From: Lates calcarifer
Taxonomy: Eukaryota; Chordata; Actinopteri; Centropomidae
Direction: 5' to 3'
NCBI RefSeq assembly: GCF_001640805.2
Contig: NC_066844.1
Location: forward strand, 7,844,053 to 7,908,052
DNA length: 64,000 bases
The notes below the pieces were generated by a model. That model worked only from the letters and a program-made list of their open reading frames with translations, ran no database searches and was not told the DNA's origin. Shown here one piece after another: positions 13,527-26,897 of the stretch. How positions within the stretch are numbered: position 1 is the stretch's first letter; each line of letters begins with the position of its first letter. The position numbers and the translations under genes were made by a program.

Positions 13527-14933
13527 GGTTTCAGGCTCTCTTTCTCCTACTGTTGCAGCTTCATATTCATGTCAGGCTACAATATTTGCCAAGCATTTAA
13601 ACATAGCACAAACATAGTATTTTGCGATTCAAACAGTTTGATTGAAAGGCTTACAGTTCTTCCATCTACATCATACTGTATGCCAGACTGTACTTTTTAA
13701 AAGCCTGTTTTTAATTTAAGGCTTTCCCACATCGCGTTTTGTAAATCCTCTGTTGATTTCCAGTACAATAATTACTCAGAGTCCAGGAAACAAAGAAACT
13801 TTGAGATCATGAGCCAGCCAGGGGACCAGCCTGTTCAGTGGATGGATGGATTATTATTTTATTTCTTCACAGGCTCTGTTTTGTGTTTGAGGTGGATTTG
13901 TTCTTGTAGGTTTTGCTGCAGTGCTGTCCCTGATGTGGATCAGTGGACAAAGAGAGAGAGCTGCACTGTAAGTCCTTATACAGTACAAGAATCAGTCTCA
14001 AGGCTGTTCCACTGAAGGCAGTTACGGACAGAGGATGCATTTTGTCCAACCTCAGATTGATTAATAGGAAGTTTCCTTTCCTGAAGGTTCCTTGAATGAT
14101 CTTGGTGCGTGTGTGTGTTTCTATGGACCTATTTGTTTGTGCACAGTGTATGAACATGTCCTGCGTGTGTGTGTCTGCACCACCATGATGGCATGTATTA
14201 AACCTGAAGGACACAGCGGCTAACCCTGTACATAATAGAGCAATATTCATTTCCTGCTCAAGGACAGCTTGGCCAATGAAGGGTAATTATGCCGATATCC
14301 AGCCATGACCCATTTTACCAAGTGGGAGCGCAGACCTTAACTGTCACGTCATTACATCACCGATAACACAGGAACAAACCTTCTGTGCTGCATCTCTGTG
14401 CTTTAATGCAGACAAACATGATGAATAATGGGCTGATTAGCTGCGGTTTATGTCAGTGAAGATGTTATTACATATGAGGATTTGTACCAAAAAGGTTTAT
14501 AGTTCACTGATCAAAAACTAAATGTAGCTGTGTGATAATAATTCATCTCACATGAGCTATTCCTGCAAAATGGGAATTACAAGCTCCACCAGGCTACACA
14601 CACTAGAGAGCTTACCATATCAGTGTTATTTATTGGAGTTGTTTGTTAGATTATTTTAGTTCTCTAGTTTTCTTCAACCAAATACTAATCTTTATTTAGG
14701 AGGGGATCACATCCTGTATACTGTTAAACTACTGAATCAACATTTTGAGATATTTTGAGTTCCACATCCAACAAGCAAAACACTCAAACATTTCAGATAA
14801 ATTGATTCCATAATAAAACCTAAAGGCTCCCTCCCTCAAAATAAAGAACTTGTTATTGATGCATAGCATCCAAACAGAGGTCTAGCCAATACCGTCCCAA
14901 TGCAGAGCTATAGAACCAGCAGTTTAAAGGAAT

Positions 14934-15060
14934 AGTTAGACATTTTTGGAAATATACCTTAAAGACAGAGATTGATACAGCTCTCATGCCTGGCTGGTGA
15001 ATACAAGGCAGTAGCTGTTTAGCTTAGATTAGCATTGCATAGCATAGAGACTGGAAACAG
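14934..15060 (+). repeat. Percomorph repeat, left half-copy
   Basis: Reads TTAAAGGAATAGTTAGACAT, then GAGATTGATACAGCTCTCAT, AGCTGTTTAGCTTAGATTAG and GAGACTGGAAACAG. Same family and order as the element at 1215-1590, but without the inverted second arm nearby. Confidence 0.75.
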
Positions 15061-15650
15061 CCACAAGCAGCTGTTTTTAAATCTAAATCTTGTATATATC
15101 TTTTTATCTTTCGTCTTTCGGTCTAAAGTATGTATCATGAAAAAATTATGTGCTTTGGAGACAACCTTGGACACTTCTTGGTTATCACTGATGGTCACTA
15201 ATATATTTCCTCAATGGTGGTTGGTCATTAAATTGGCTGGAACAGGAATGGAGGACACACAAGATGGCGGATTTTAAAAAGAAGTCCTGCACTGCGGAAG
15301 TGACAGCAGATGCTGAATTCATAAACCAGACTTTTAATCAAATCATCCTGACAAGTGCCTGACATCAAATGAATTATATTGCGTCTGATGCTACAGTATG
15401 TGATTTGTTTGGAGAGGCTCACTTTCCAGCATTAATAATGTACTGTTTGCAGAGAGGAGAAGGGAGAACGAGGACAGGAGAAAGAAACAGAGAGAGAGAG
15501 CAAGTCCAAACAGGTCTTGCAAATATAATTATCTTCTAATTTTCTTTGGATAAACAACAGAGCAAGCGCTCACACTCTGAACTGTAATTAGTGAGCTTAT
15601 CACGTTGAACACCCCTCATCCAGTCGAGAACAGCAGCAAATGGCCTCACA

Positions 15651-15721
15651 TCATATCATATCATATCATATCATATCATATCATATCATATCATATCATA
15701 TCATATCATATCATATCATAT
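15651..15721. repeat. (TCATA)14 pentanucleotide array
   Basis: Fourteen uninterrupted TCATA units (70 bp) with no substitutions, which implies recent expansion or ongoing length homogenisation. No coding role. Confidence 0.97.
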
Positions 15722-17954
15722 CTATGCACATATACCACCACCAGATCACATGTTTCTCACCACTATGAGACATTACATTAACACATAAGCATGAACTGTA
15801 TTCTGCAGCATCTGTGAGAAATACTGTGATAAAAGAAAATGGATCAGGCACAAAATAAATTAAAAATCAAAATAAAATACTGTGCATCTATTCTGACACT
15901 TCCAGCTTGATCCTAACAAAACTCTATTTTATATAATCCTCATTTCAATATCCAAATAAGATCTGCACAGTTCAACAAACTATTGTTGGTTACTGACTTC
16001 GAAAAACACTTTCACCTTCTCAGACCATTATTATTAATATAATTATAATTAAGTACTGCATCTTGGAATTTAAAACATTTCTGTTCACAGTTAGTATTAA
16101 CAAACATGTTGAATGCTATTACCTTCCAGAAAAAACCTTTGCAAAGCCAGCTTTCTTATAGTTTTGAGACCTGCACTGTTATTTTTCTTGTTTACATGCT
16201 CTCAGTCTTCTCCATAGCACTACTAGTGGTCAAAAACTCCACAGGGAACCTTTAAATTGACAAGAAATTTAACTTTGATGTAATGCTGACTGTAAATCAA
16301 TGGTGTTAGTTTACAGAACCATCACAGAATAATTCCTGACCTTTTCAGTGATCTGTTGGTATGGGAATTTTGGAAATGGAAACATCGTCATGGTGGTGAG
16401 TAAAACTCATAGGTGTGCTGCAGCATTGTTTGTCAGACATTTTAATTAAGCAAGTCACACAAAAAGGTAAACGCATCATAGTAAATCTGGGTTCATATTT
16501 TCATTTATCCCATGCACAATTCTGACACAGCATAAACTGCTTTTGGTTCAATGCAAGCTTGGCACTTCATCTTATGCCTTTTCATATTGCTGCAATGTTT
16601 CTTTACTTGTATCATATAAACATTGTATTGTATTCTGTATTGTGCATATACAGTTTGCACTTTTAATATCTTCAACTGTCTTTCTTTGCATATTGTTAAT
16701 TTTCTATTGACACTTATAAACTCCTTTCGTCACAACATATTTGTCATCATTTTTATGTGTGTGTGTGCAGAGTTTGTATTCCTTAGAGCTGAAATGTAAC
16801 AATCCTTACAACTTAATCTTCACAGGAGGGAGTGTCTCAACCTTCAGTCTCATTGCACTTTAATCAAAGATCCACATTCGTGGCCTCCACAGGTTGCTTG
16901 AGGGAGCAGCAGAGAACAAATCTCGTCCATCTTTGTCACCTCCTCCACTATATGATAATGATTTGCACAGTTTGTCTGTTGTCTAAGCTATGCAAATCAG
17001 ACTGTGACTCACTGTGACTGTGCCCTTCCGTGTGTGGCAGAGAGGATTTTTCATCATCTGCTTGTCAAAGGTCTTAATAAAGTTTTTTTTTTTTTCCTTA
17101 GGTGGGACCTATGAATCAACATTTGTATTATCTGAGCAGTGTTTACATTTAGTTGAATATTTTTCTCTCTGTGCAGTTGCAATACCTGTCAGATGGCAGA
17201 CTTTAAAAAAAAAATTTTGGTCAGAAAGAGAGGGACACAGATTTTAACCCATGTTTATGATAAGTAATTTGAAGAATAACAGTATCCTTAGAATCAAAAT
17301 AAAATCAAACTATAAAGATGAAAAACAGACCACATGAATAAGTTCATATCTGACCAAACATACTGTCACCTCTTTTCACCTCCAAGTTCTTTCTTTTTCA
17401 CGACTCACCCACTGAGCAGCCATACTGTAATTAAAAAGACTGAGTTTCCATTGGCAGCTCCTTCAGGGACTTGGTGTGTAATATACATTAGCAGTCAGGT
17501 GTTGCAGGTAGAAAGGTTTCCCTGCCATCAGCACTTTGTTGTTAGAGCCAAAACTGCTGCCGCTGCACAAAGTGGCGCGCAGTGGCTCAGGTCAGTTTGT
17601 AAAAACAGGTAAGTTATTAAAGGGAAAACCTGTGTGCTTTTTACATACTGCAGCGTACAACAGCAGACACAACACCTCCAAGAGGATGAATGCTTTGTAA
17701 GTCCTTTCAAGGTGGGTGATTCTAATTAAAAAGGATTTCTAAAACTTCAGTGACTTTGTTTTGTGGCTTTTGAAGTCAAAAAGGTGAATGCACAAGTCTC
17801 ATAGCCTCTTTTGTTTTGGCCAAATCTTTTGCAGCTTCCACTTCAAACACATCAAAACAGAAAAAGAGTTGTCTGAGAAATAGTTGCTGCCAAGACACCA
17901 ACTTCCTAGATTGTAGATTTTATCAAAAATAGATAAGAAAAAAAAGTATGGCTT

Positions 17955-18030
17955 CATAAATTCAAACAGCACATTAAGGTTAGACTGTGGGATACAAAAA
18001 AGATAACATCTTGGCAGAATAGTTTGTCAG
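17955..18030 (+). repeat. Dispersed repeat, copy 1 (partner at 19629)
   Basis: Shares AAATTCAA...GCACAT followed by AGACTGTGGGAT, a C/A mismatch, CAAAAA and GATAACATCTTGGC with 19629-19690 in the same orientation. Family unknown. Confidence 0.6.
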
Positions 18031-18804
18031 AAAAGCTTAAAGTAGTAGCACTGTAAAATATATATATTTTTGTCCTGTTTTCATTCACATGTAGATTTAG
18101 AGGAAGGCAGGTTAAAAAGCACAGCATGACCTATAATAATGATTACAGATTGTAGTAATCTGCCCTAAAATGTGTGTAAATACAATACAGTATTACAACA
18201 AAAAGGTGTTTATGCCCCACAACACTCCACAGGAGAGTAACAGAACGAAAGTAGGCAATAACTCTCTCCAGACTACAAAATGTCATTTTCCCCGCCTGCT
18301 CCCAGACACAATGGAGAACCACAATCAGGCAGACCTTGTATGTTGGCCCTGCTGAATGAGTGTCTGCGGCAGCTCACAGCTGAGTGATAAATTATAATCC
18401 ACATTCAACAACAGGCGGGCTTTGAAAAACAGTGTTTGTCTGCTAGAAATCCTGGGTGTTACATAAGATGTACAGACACAGATAATAGATACTGAGGGGG
18501 CTTACACCGAGTCAGAGGACCTAAACATGATAAAACACCTCTGCTGCTTTGGTAAACAGCCTCCAAAACAACAAAATCTTGTGAACTAATGGATGCTTCT
18601 AATGACTTTGCATTGAGAAATAGTCTGAAAGTGATGGGATACTTGTGTATGCATTGAATCAATGACCCTGTTGGGGGAAAAGGCTGGACGTTTATTGAAA
18701 ATGCTGCTTTTCTATTTTCATTCAATTGGTGTTTCATTTGTTCATTTGTGGATGGGGATTGCAGTCCACACTAGTGTCCGCTCTGATAGACGCACACGCG
18801 CTCG

Positions 18805-18810
18805 CTCTCT

Positions 18811-18849
<39 letters not shown>

Positions 18850-18896
18850 CTCTCACTCACTCTCACTCACTCACACACACACACACACACACACAG
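18805..18896. repeat. (CT)n-(CACT)n-(CA)n compound microsatellite
   Basis: A long CT run (about 18815-18850) passes through CTCACT units into a CA run ending near 18895. It generates Ser/Leu- and Thr/His-repeat frames that are not genes. Confidence 0.95.
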
Positions 18897-19628
18897 AGTG
18901 AGTGTCTGTTTAATGGGCTGGGAGCCAGCAGTGTGATGATTTCCCTGGAGTGCGAGCCACCGTGAGCAAAGGGAACACTGACTGCTGCAGAGCCACAGGT
19001 AGGCCAGCGAGGCAACATTGAACTTGGTAGGAACAGCTGCCCACCGACCCCCTGGGAAGTGTAGTCGGCCGACTGAATGGATGACTCAGGTGTGTTAGAG
19101 GCACAACAGGACCTTTCAATACATCTGCTGCGGCACCTACTTCAGATTCACTGCCTCCTGCTGTCCTACCACTTACCACTAGCCTCTCACCAGACTGGAC
19201 CTTTTTCTCTCTCTGTCTCTACACTCCCTATATCCACCAGATACATGACCCACTGAGCTCTGAAGCCCACTAAAGCAATATCCAAACACTGCATTTAAAG
19301 GAATATCAGAATTTCCTCCATTTCTTTCTCAATTTAAGGAAAAATAACAGAACTGAGCTATTTAATCATTTAAAACAATCTGTGTTTAAGCCTCCTGATA
19401 ACCATCCAACCATGGCAGACAATGTAGTAGTAAGATGTTGTTTTAGTGCCACAAAGTGATGAACGTTCCTTTTTTCCTGTTGCCAGTGATTTTAAATATC
19501 TTGCTTTCTGCGAAGTTGGGCATACTGTAGCTGTGGAAAATACAATATGGGTAAGACCCTCTCTGAAAATTGTTTCTGTTGAGATACTCATTCCCAAGAC
19601 TGTTAATCAAAGATATAGCATGGACTTT

Positions 19629-19690
19629 CTAAATTCAAGTTGCACATGGGCAATAGACTGTGGGATCCAAAAAGATAACATCTTGGCCAA
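19629..19690 (+). repeat. Dispersed repeat, copy 2 (partner at 17955)
   Basis: Contains TAGACTGTGGGATCCAAAAA followed by GATAACATCTTGGCC, matching the copy 1.7 kb upstream apart from small differences. It probably belongs to the same interspersed family. Confidence 0.6.
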
Positions 19691-20860
19691 TGTTTATAAA
19701 GCCTTTGCTTTGTAGAATATCTGTGCATGGTAACAACAGTGCAGTTAAAACTGGAGAAAGATTGTACTTACGGAAAATAAAATATTGTTATACTATAGTC
19801 AAGGTTAGGCAAATAAATCATTTGGTTGAGATTAGAGAAAGACTGTAGTTATGGTTGATAAAAGCAAAATCATTAGGACACACTACTAGCTAGGCATAAA
19901 TCGTGAAGTGTGGAATTGTCCAAATGGATTTAATTCCTAGGATAATGGGATGACCACAGTTCATTTTCTCAATTCAACCAACAGTCAACTATTATGGCAA
20001 TATTCTCCTATGTTCTCCAACCTTAACTAGCATAACCAAACCTTAACCTTAAGAGATGGCAGATCAGAAAATACAATGCTGACAGACAACAAATTTTGCT
20101 GTTGGGTGTAAGGACCTCATTCCTAAATTCCCTCTGTAATTTCATACTGTATATTATTTGTCATGGACCATATTGATCTTCATTTTCCTTTCCTTCTCTT
20201 TCCTCACACCCCCACAATCTTCTACTGACCCTCCTTTGGATATCTCCTGAATTGCTGAAGCTAGCGAAGGTACCACCTTCTCTCCACTAGAGAGAACATT
20301 AGAGTTTTTTGAAGAGAAGAGTTAAAAAGGGAAGGTGAAAGGAACTTCATATCCTTGACTAGCTGCAGGGTAAAGAAAATGAAAGCAGAAGAGGGCAGAG
20401 GAGTAGGGGGAGGAATGTGGGGGGGACTACACATACAGTACATCTAACTAGAGTTGCAAGAGAAAGGAAAGGAAACGTCCAGGCCCTCAGGCTCTGGGAC
20501 ACCCTGCCAACCTGCTTAGGCTGACAAAACCAGTGTCATCTTTTATATCGCTTCTTACAGGAATTTGTTATGCTCACCAGCAGGACAAGCATCCACTGCA
20601 CACTGAAATCCCTGCAAATGTGTGGCCAAGTTTTTAATAATTCCTTGTTGGAACTGCACCTCTCTTTATAGGTCAACTGATGGCAATGTGCAAATGTTAC
20701 TGTAGGATCACATCACTGAATTCAACATCATGAAAGGTCTGTTGACTTCAACATCAGATCAATCAATCAGTAATATAATCATTAATTCATCAGTAAATTA
20801 ATGCCTCAAAGTAACATGATATATGTAACACATTCTTGTTTGACTTTTCAGATTTAGGAG

Positions 20861-20895
20861 ACGAGAGGAGAGGAGAGGAGAGGAGAGGAGAGGAG
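20861..20895. repeat. (AGGAG)n microsatellite
   Basis: About six to seven GAGAG/AGGAG purine units, within a longer purine-rich stretch that reaches about 20990. Confidence 0.9.
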
Positions 20896-22839
20896 ATGCA
20901 GATAGGAAGGAGGAGAAATGAGAGGAAAAGAAAGAGGACATGAGACAGGAGAGGAGATGAGGGAACAAGAAAGGAAAGGAAAGGATGCACATTTGCAGTT
21001 TCATTACTGTGGAGGCAGAGAAAGAGCCATGAAGTGGAACGGGTGAGGTGGAGGGGAGGCTAACAACAGTGAGGGAGGCAGACTGGGAGCTTGTAACGGC
21101 ATCTCCACGCTCTGCTGGCCAAACAGGAGCTGATAGGGCAAATGTGTTTCTGCTCAGGTGTGCTGAATTATTAAATAGACAGCGAGAGGAGAGGCCAGCG
21201 AACATCAGCCTCCCTGACCCGCTGTGGACGAACCAGTCACTCAGCGGTCAACACTCTGTGTGTGTGCGTGTGTGCGTGCATGTGTGTGTTAAGGCGTTAT
21301 CCACTGGTTATCTGTAAAACACTGCTTGCTGCAGCCAAAAGTCTTCTGTGGTGCTGCAGACTCACCACCTCGAAATAGCTCCTACATGTGTTACTAGAAT
21401 ATTCTAGGTTAAAAGACTCCACAAAGCCTCATGTGTTACCAGGAGTTGTGAAACCTCTACTTAGCCGCACTATCACACTCAAGGCAAAAAGTCTCCTTAT
21501 CCACTAATGGACATGTTCTGGTGAACAGTATCTACACTGAATCTCTTGCTTTGTGAAATTCAGGTCAGCAGTACAGGACAGGTGAGTTGAAAATGTAAGC
21601 AACAGTAGCAATGGGGAAAATGACTTGATAAGCTTGCTTAGGCCCCTAAAAACACTTTATGAACTAAAAATCTGAAAGAAACAAAAACAAAAAACCCACG
21701 AACCAAAAACCAAACAGACTTGATAGTATTGAGACTTAAGATAAGACTGAATTATTTGTCCTCTAATTCAGCTCGATCATTAATAATTTATCTTGAAACA
21801 AGTTTGATGATTTAATTCAAATGTTGACAACATTTATCATGGATAAGAGAAAAAAAAAACAAGGTGAAGATATGACTTTCCTCAATTGTTCTTGAGCTGA
21901 CTGATTTCAACATTTTTCAACAAGTTTTCACCTTATGACCTTGTCATATATAATTTAAAATCAAACTTCTTAGACTAAATGGTTATTATTAATCAGCAGA
22001 TTAATCAGAATTATTGTGGTCCTACATAAACAAAAACCTCCACTAAGCCTGTTAGCCCGGACAATATGTAAGCTGTGAAATTTCGCTTTAGGTTTGCCAT
22101 GAAAACAAATGCACGCTGCTGTAATATATAATAAGAATTGACATTAATCAGGATACGTCCTTCAGAAGGCTCCTGATGGGAATACTGATCCGATGCAGCG
22201 GTCTAATGAAAGGGGGAGGGAGGGAGTGATGGGGGAGACGGCGAGGGCAGAGCTAAGACCAAGGCTCATAAAACACCCAGAAAGGAAACAATGTTTATGT
22301 GAGGGAACATTACCGCTGTAAAAAAAAAAAAGAAAAAAAAGGAGAGACAGAGAGCGTATGGAATAATGTTCCTGTAATTCTTGGTGAGAGCACTCGACTA
22401 GAAAATTACTTGAATAAAAGTAAAGAGGTTTACAGTTTGTAGTGGGTTTAGTGTGGTTGAATCACAAGACATTATAGAGCAGATACCACAATATATGGTA
22501 TATTGGATTTTATTGGACAAATAAAAGTAGCTACTGCAAACTGACCATCAGTCATTGGCACACCGCTACTGGATTCATAATAATAAATATAGTGAATAAA
22601 GACATAAATTACTGTATTTGGCAACAAGAGGGAAAGACTCTCAGCTTGATTTCTGAAGTAGTAAGACAAGTGGCCAAGTTAGAATTCTTGGCATTACATA
22701 GACACAGATTTTAGGTTCGTCAGGAATTACAGTCTAATGTCGAGACAAATTTGAGAAGCTAATTTTGCCATCTCCAGCGAGGTGCACAGCTGTAAAGGTC
22801 TCTTGTTATGCCTTTCAATAAAAATTGTGAGAATACTAC

Positions 22840-23158
22840 AGCACTTTCAGGGCGCAGCTGCCAGATTTCTAATGTGAACTAATCATATCACTCCAGTTTT
22901 TAAATCTTTACACTGGCTCCCATAAAGTCATCGAGAAGATTTTATTCATAGCTATTCACTTTCCAAATCATTACGCCTCACAGCCAAAATACATATACAA
23001 TACAATACAGTGAGCTGAAAGATGCTGAAATGCTCTGTAGAGGGGAACTAGAGAATCAGATAATAATTTTAAGTGGGTTCATCACGAGCAACACTTTTAA
23101 CAGTATTTGAATTACCTGAGTTTAAAAGGTGCTGTACAAATGAACCTGTCTTGCCTTC
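22840..23158 (+). mobile_element. Decayed LINE (non-LTR retrotransposon) 3' fragment
   Basis: Between about 22849 and 22985 the plus strand, read across stops and frameshifts, resembles the C-terminal end of fish LINE reverse transcriptase proteins: a GAAARF-like start, then HITPVFKSLHWLP, then a K/R-F-I-H-S-like stretch. The AATCATATCACTCCAGTTTT segment followed by CTTTACACTGGCTCCC is typical of that region. The 3' side ends with AAAAGGTGCTGTACAAATGA, similar to common LINE tails. The remnant is too mutated to be active and the clade (L2 or Rex1-like) is uncertain. Confidence 0.7.
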
Positions 23159-23913
23159 ATGTGTTAAAGGAAAAAAGTCAGAGACGAGAAAATCGCCGTC
23201 AGATTAGCTGTGACTGGTTTCCATCTTAACCTGTGCGACCTCTAGACTGCTCCCTCATGTCACACGCCAACCAAATCTCTAATCTTGGCTTTCACACTGC
23301 GACAAAGAAAGCCGGCTGCCTTGCTCTCCCTCCCTCACAACTCACTTGCTCCCTCACTCGAGGGACCGATGATGAAGGAGATGGAGAGTGAGAGAGAACG
23401 GAGGGGGAGTGGAGTGAGAAACAGAGAGGGAAAGGCGATAGGGGGAGAGAGAGGGGTCGCTGTGTGAGCGATAAAACGCCACAGGCTGCCTTAATGAAAA
23501 GCCTCTCATGGCGATGGAGAGATTGCCTGTAGAATGGGCTGCTGATTGGAGAGGCAGCAGCCTGGTGTAACGTGCAGACTAATTAAAGTATTGAAGGGGT
23601 TGAGGTGACAGGGGGTAGATCAGACCTACTCCCAGGGTTAGCCGAGCTGAAGAGGGCCAGACAAATACACCTCACATCTGGGACAACTGGGAGTGTTGGG
23701 ATAATGGGGGACTGCACCACTAGCAAATAGCTTCACAGTGAAGACATGTTGAACCGATGCTGAATTCCCATGTGGTCACTGTTATTGGCTAAAGCTGCTA
23801 CCTGCATTATTTGTACTATCAGGACATAATAGAAAGTAGCTTTAAAACCTGTTTGAGGGTTAGGTCACCCAAATTACATCTGTTTTCAGAATGAGAGTGT
23901 CCTAAATGCTCTC

Positions 23914-24016
23914 GATAATCCACACTCCACCAACAACTGTTTTTATAAGGAGTATTTCTTAGGTATAACATTGCTCCAGTGAAAACACAGTTGACAGTGA
24001 GGGTCGGTGGATTATC
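23914..24016. repeat. Short imperfect inverted-repeat element
   Basis: Perfect 10-bp ends GATAATCCAC (23914-23923) and GTGGATTATC (24007-24016). Inside them are further imperfectly paired segments: CAACAACTGTTTTTA against AAAACACAGTTGACAG. Size and structure suit a tiny non-autonomous DNA element; the family is not identified. Confidence 0.6.
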
Positions 24017-24754
24017 TTGATCTTGAGAAATAGTTTCTGGAAAGAGAGGCTGCTGCTGGTGTTTTCAAAGGTAAAAGTAAGTTTAAACTGTACTGGGCTG
24101 GAGGCAGAAATCTCAAAGACAGATATCAAAAAACCTGCACAAATAAAACCAAAAACATCTGCATGGCGAGATATCACCAGAAGCAACAGAGAAAATCATG
24201 TATTATAATCTTCTTTTGCTCCTTTGGGTGAGCTGACATGTTAACGATGAAACTTTTATTGTGCTTTAATGTTGTGCTGACACAGGCTGAGCTTTAACTG
24301 TTCATCATTCAGAGGGGTTAAGTATATCTTTGCCATCTGTCAAATGCTTTCGTAGAGCTGCGAAGGTGTTGAAAGGTTTGTTGTTGACCTTGGAAATAGC
24401 AATTTGACAGAAAATTCCACCAATTGTTTCCACTATTTTTTTTGGCTGAAGCTTTTAGTCACCTCTGGTGACTTTCAGCAGTTTGCTCAGTTGTCACTGA
24501 GATGGTTTAGTTTAGTTTTTGAACAAGACTAAAGGCCAGTTCATGGTCTACTCCTTAAGACCACATCAGAAGTAAATACATACATACATCATACAGTTAT
24601 TGTTCCGATTGGCAACACTGCAAGGTGGATTGAAAAGAAACCTGTGATGAAGATGGGGGAAACAAGATATTGTGTAAAATGGGGTTAACAGCACATACTT
24701 TCACTAGGTTGTTCACATTAAAGTGCCACAAATAGTTAGAATGTTGGCACTAGT

Positions 24755-24935
24755 AGTAAAGTCATTTGATCACCAAAGTCATTAGACTTCATCCTCTGGA
24801 GACCACAAATTTCTCGACAAAATGTCGCGGTTATCCAGCCAACAGTTGTTAAGATATTTTGATCAGGATCAAAGTGGTGAACTATCCAACAGACACTTTC
24901 ATCTCTGGAGCCATACTGCTAGTGTGGCTAAAATT
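24755..24935 (+). repeat. Percomorph interspersed repeat, copy B
   Basis: Contains GATCACCAAAGTCATTAGAC, TTCATCCTCTGGAGACCA, CCAACAGTTGTTAAGATATT, CAAAGTGGTGAACTATCCAA and TGCTAGTGTGGCTAAAAT, in the order of the right part of copy A. Diverged and truncated at its left end. Confidence 0.8.
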
Positions 24936-25559
24936 TAATGCTTAGGCCATGTGATAACCATCTCCTATGACAAATGCGCAAACTCCATCTGATGAAAAGA
25001 TGTGGCTGAAATCCTTTTTTTTTTAATGTCAAAAATGATCACAAATCATTTTAGTGCACTTTTTGCCACTATAATTTGTGTAGGAGAGGTATACATGTAG
25101 AAATCACTATGGTCGTGAGGTCGATTGTACCTATAAACCTTATCTCCACTGTCAGTTTTGAGTGTTTCTTCACTGAGGATCTATTGTATATCTACAGGAC
25201 TCATCTGGATTCACAGTGGATAAAGTAGACAGTGTATCAGATAGATACACTGGCACCCAAGGTCATCACAAGTGATTAGATTCAAGGTGAGAAAGAAGAA
25301 GGAATACCTGAGTGAAAAAGCACCAGCAGAAAGTGAGTCACATTGTTTTAAGTCAGTCTGAAATATGTCAACATGTGAATCCAGCACTGTCAGTCTGTCA
25401 CTCTAATTTGACATAATGTCTTTCATTATTTGCATTATCATCATCATTATCAGTGTTGCTTCTCATTCCAGCTTTGCTATATCACATCGTGCTGTGCGGC
25501 TAAAACCACCATTTCCCACGGGATTAATAATGTAGCTGCCTTTCTGTCGATCAAGTGCT

Positions 25560-25581
25560 TAAAAAAAAAAAAAAAAAAAAA
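25560..25581. repeat. Poly(A) run
   Basis: About 21 consecutive A residues. Similar AAACTCCTTC sequences follow within 30 bp, but no retroposon body is recognised to the left. Confidence 0.8.
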
Positions 25582-26759
25582 CTCCTTCTGAAAAGTAAAC
25601 TCCTTCCTGCTGCCATCTCAACACCCAACAGCAGAAAATACCAGGGGATGATGTGGAAGGAACTCATTAGTGAGTGGCATTTAAGATGCAATCCAGTAAC
25701 ACGAACAGGGGATTTATAATATCAACAAAGAATGATTGACAAGTTCTAAACTGGTGGAGTTTTTCTGGCTCTCTAGTGAGTGCGTTAACAAAGCAATCAA
25801 AAGCTGTACTATTTGGGATTCCTGATTTAATCTGATGGAAAGTACAAATCTATATTTGGTAACGCTTAATGACCATCCCTTGGCAACAAGCATAACCATC
25901 TTTCTCAGGTGAACAAGTTGTCCAGAGCACACCATAAACAAGATTACAGCAGCAAATGTGATTTATCTATGCACACTGCATCATGTTGAGAAGGGAGTCA
26001 GATCGGTGTACAGTGATTTTAATAATTTGTTTAAGAAGGAATCATTTCTCATAACTACAAACATGCCCTTTTTGTGCAGACAGCTTAAACTATCATTTCA
26101 TCATTATTATTTACCCCGTAGCCAGTAACATCATTAGTCTGAGCTGCAGCAACATGGAATCTCCTCTGCAAAGCTGCAGCACACTGCACATATCCGATAA
26201 CAGTAAGTTGCTTTTAAGCACTTTTTAAGTATATTCAAATGTTATGACAAATAGACGATAAACACCTCAGCAGTTATATGCACTACAACACATTATAGAC
26301 AATGACTCCAGAAACTCCATTAATGTTTTTATGTTTACTGCAACACATTTAGAGGTAGAGTTAGAGTAAGCATACAAGCATTTTTTAAAGGAACTGGTCA
26401 GTGTCGCCTGAATTTTACCCAGATTGTAAATGGAAAATCATGTAATCATGTATCACAGTATACACAAAAACAAACCTCCAGGCTCCCCTAAAATTGTGCT
26501 TGGATTTTGCTTGTGCTGTTTTTTCTCATTTTAAGTACATTTGTCTTGCAAGAACAGAGATGTCTGACTCATATAGCTAATAATTATCCTATGAATTGTT
26601 TTGTGAAATCTCAATTATTAATATAATCCACTGTTAAACCCCAACAAAAGTTATGCACTGTAAGTGAAATTGTATTATCTTTAATATGTGAGATGCCTGA
26701 TGACAGTATATTTGCTGGCATGTACTGTGTCCTGTATGCATGTGTATGTGTATGTATAC

Positions 26760-26897
26760 CTTGACGGGTTTCTTGCGCGATGACTCAGCCTCGTTGTTCT
26801 CGGCCTCCTCGTGCTCCTTGCTACCTTGGGGCAGGTTGGAGTAGTTGGCCAGGCTGCTGAGAAGAGACGACACCATGGGGCTGGTGTCCATCTCCTC
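26760..26897 (-). CDS. slc12a5: slc12a5 exon 3: N-tail before TM1
   Basis: This 138-nt, 46-codon exon has phase 0 at both ends. The acceptor is CCGTAG, preceded by a moderate pyrimidine tract, and the donor is AAG|GTATAC, which is weak after the GT. It begins [20 protein letters not shown], continues [16 protein letters not shown] and ends SRKKPVK. The first block is shared by KCCs; NLPQGS plus EHEEAENNE points to KCC2. Before the basic KKPV end it has AESSR where human KCC2 has roughly GGK, a net gain of two residues. The region is cytosolic and leads straight into TM1 in exon 4. It lies about 0.5 kb from exon 2 but 13.9 kb from exon 4. Confidence 0.96.

Larger units (their letters stand above)
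12840..26759 (-). other. slc12a5: slc12a5 intron 3
   Basis: A 13.9-kb intron separating the last N-tail exon from the TM1 exon. It contains (CTTT)n at 13483, a percomorph repeat half-copy at 14934, (TCATA)14 at 15651, CT/CA tracts at 18805, a related repeat pair at 17955 and 19629, (AGGAG)n at 20861, a LINE remnant at 22840, a short hairpin element at 23914, percomorph repeat copy B at 24755 and a poly-A run at 25560. Open frames here lack conservation or are low-complexity. No further exon was seen on either strand. Confidence 0.85.
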
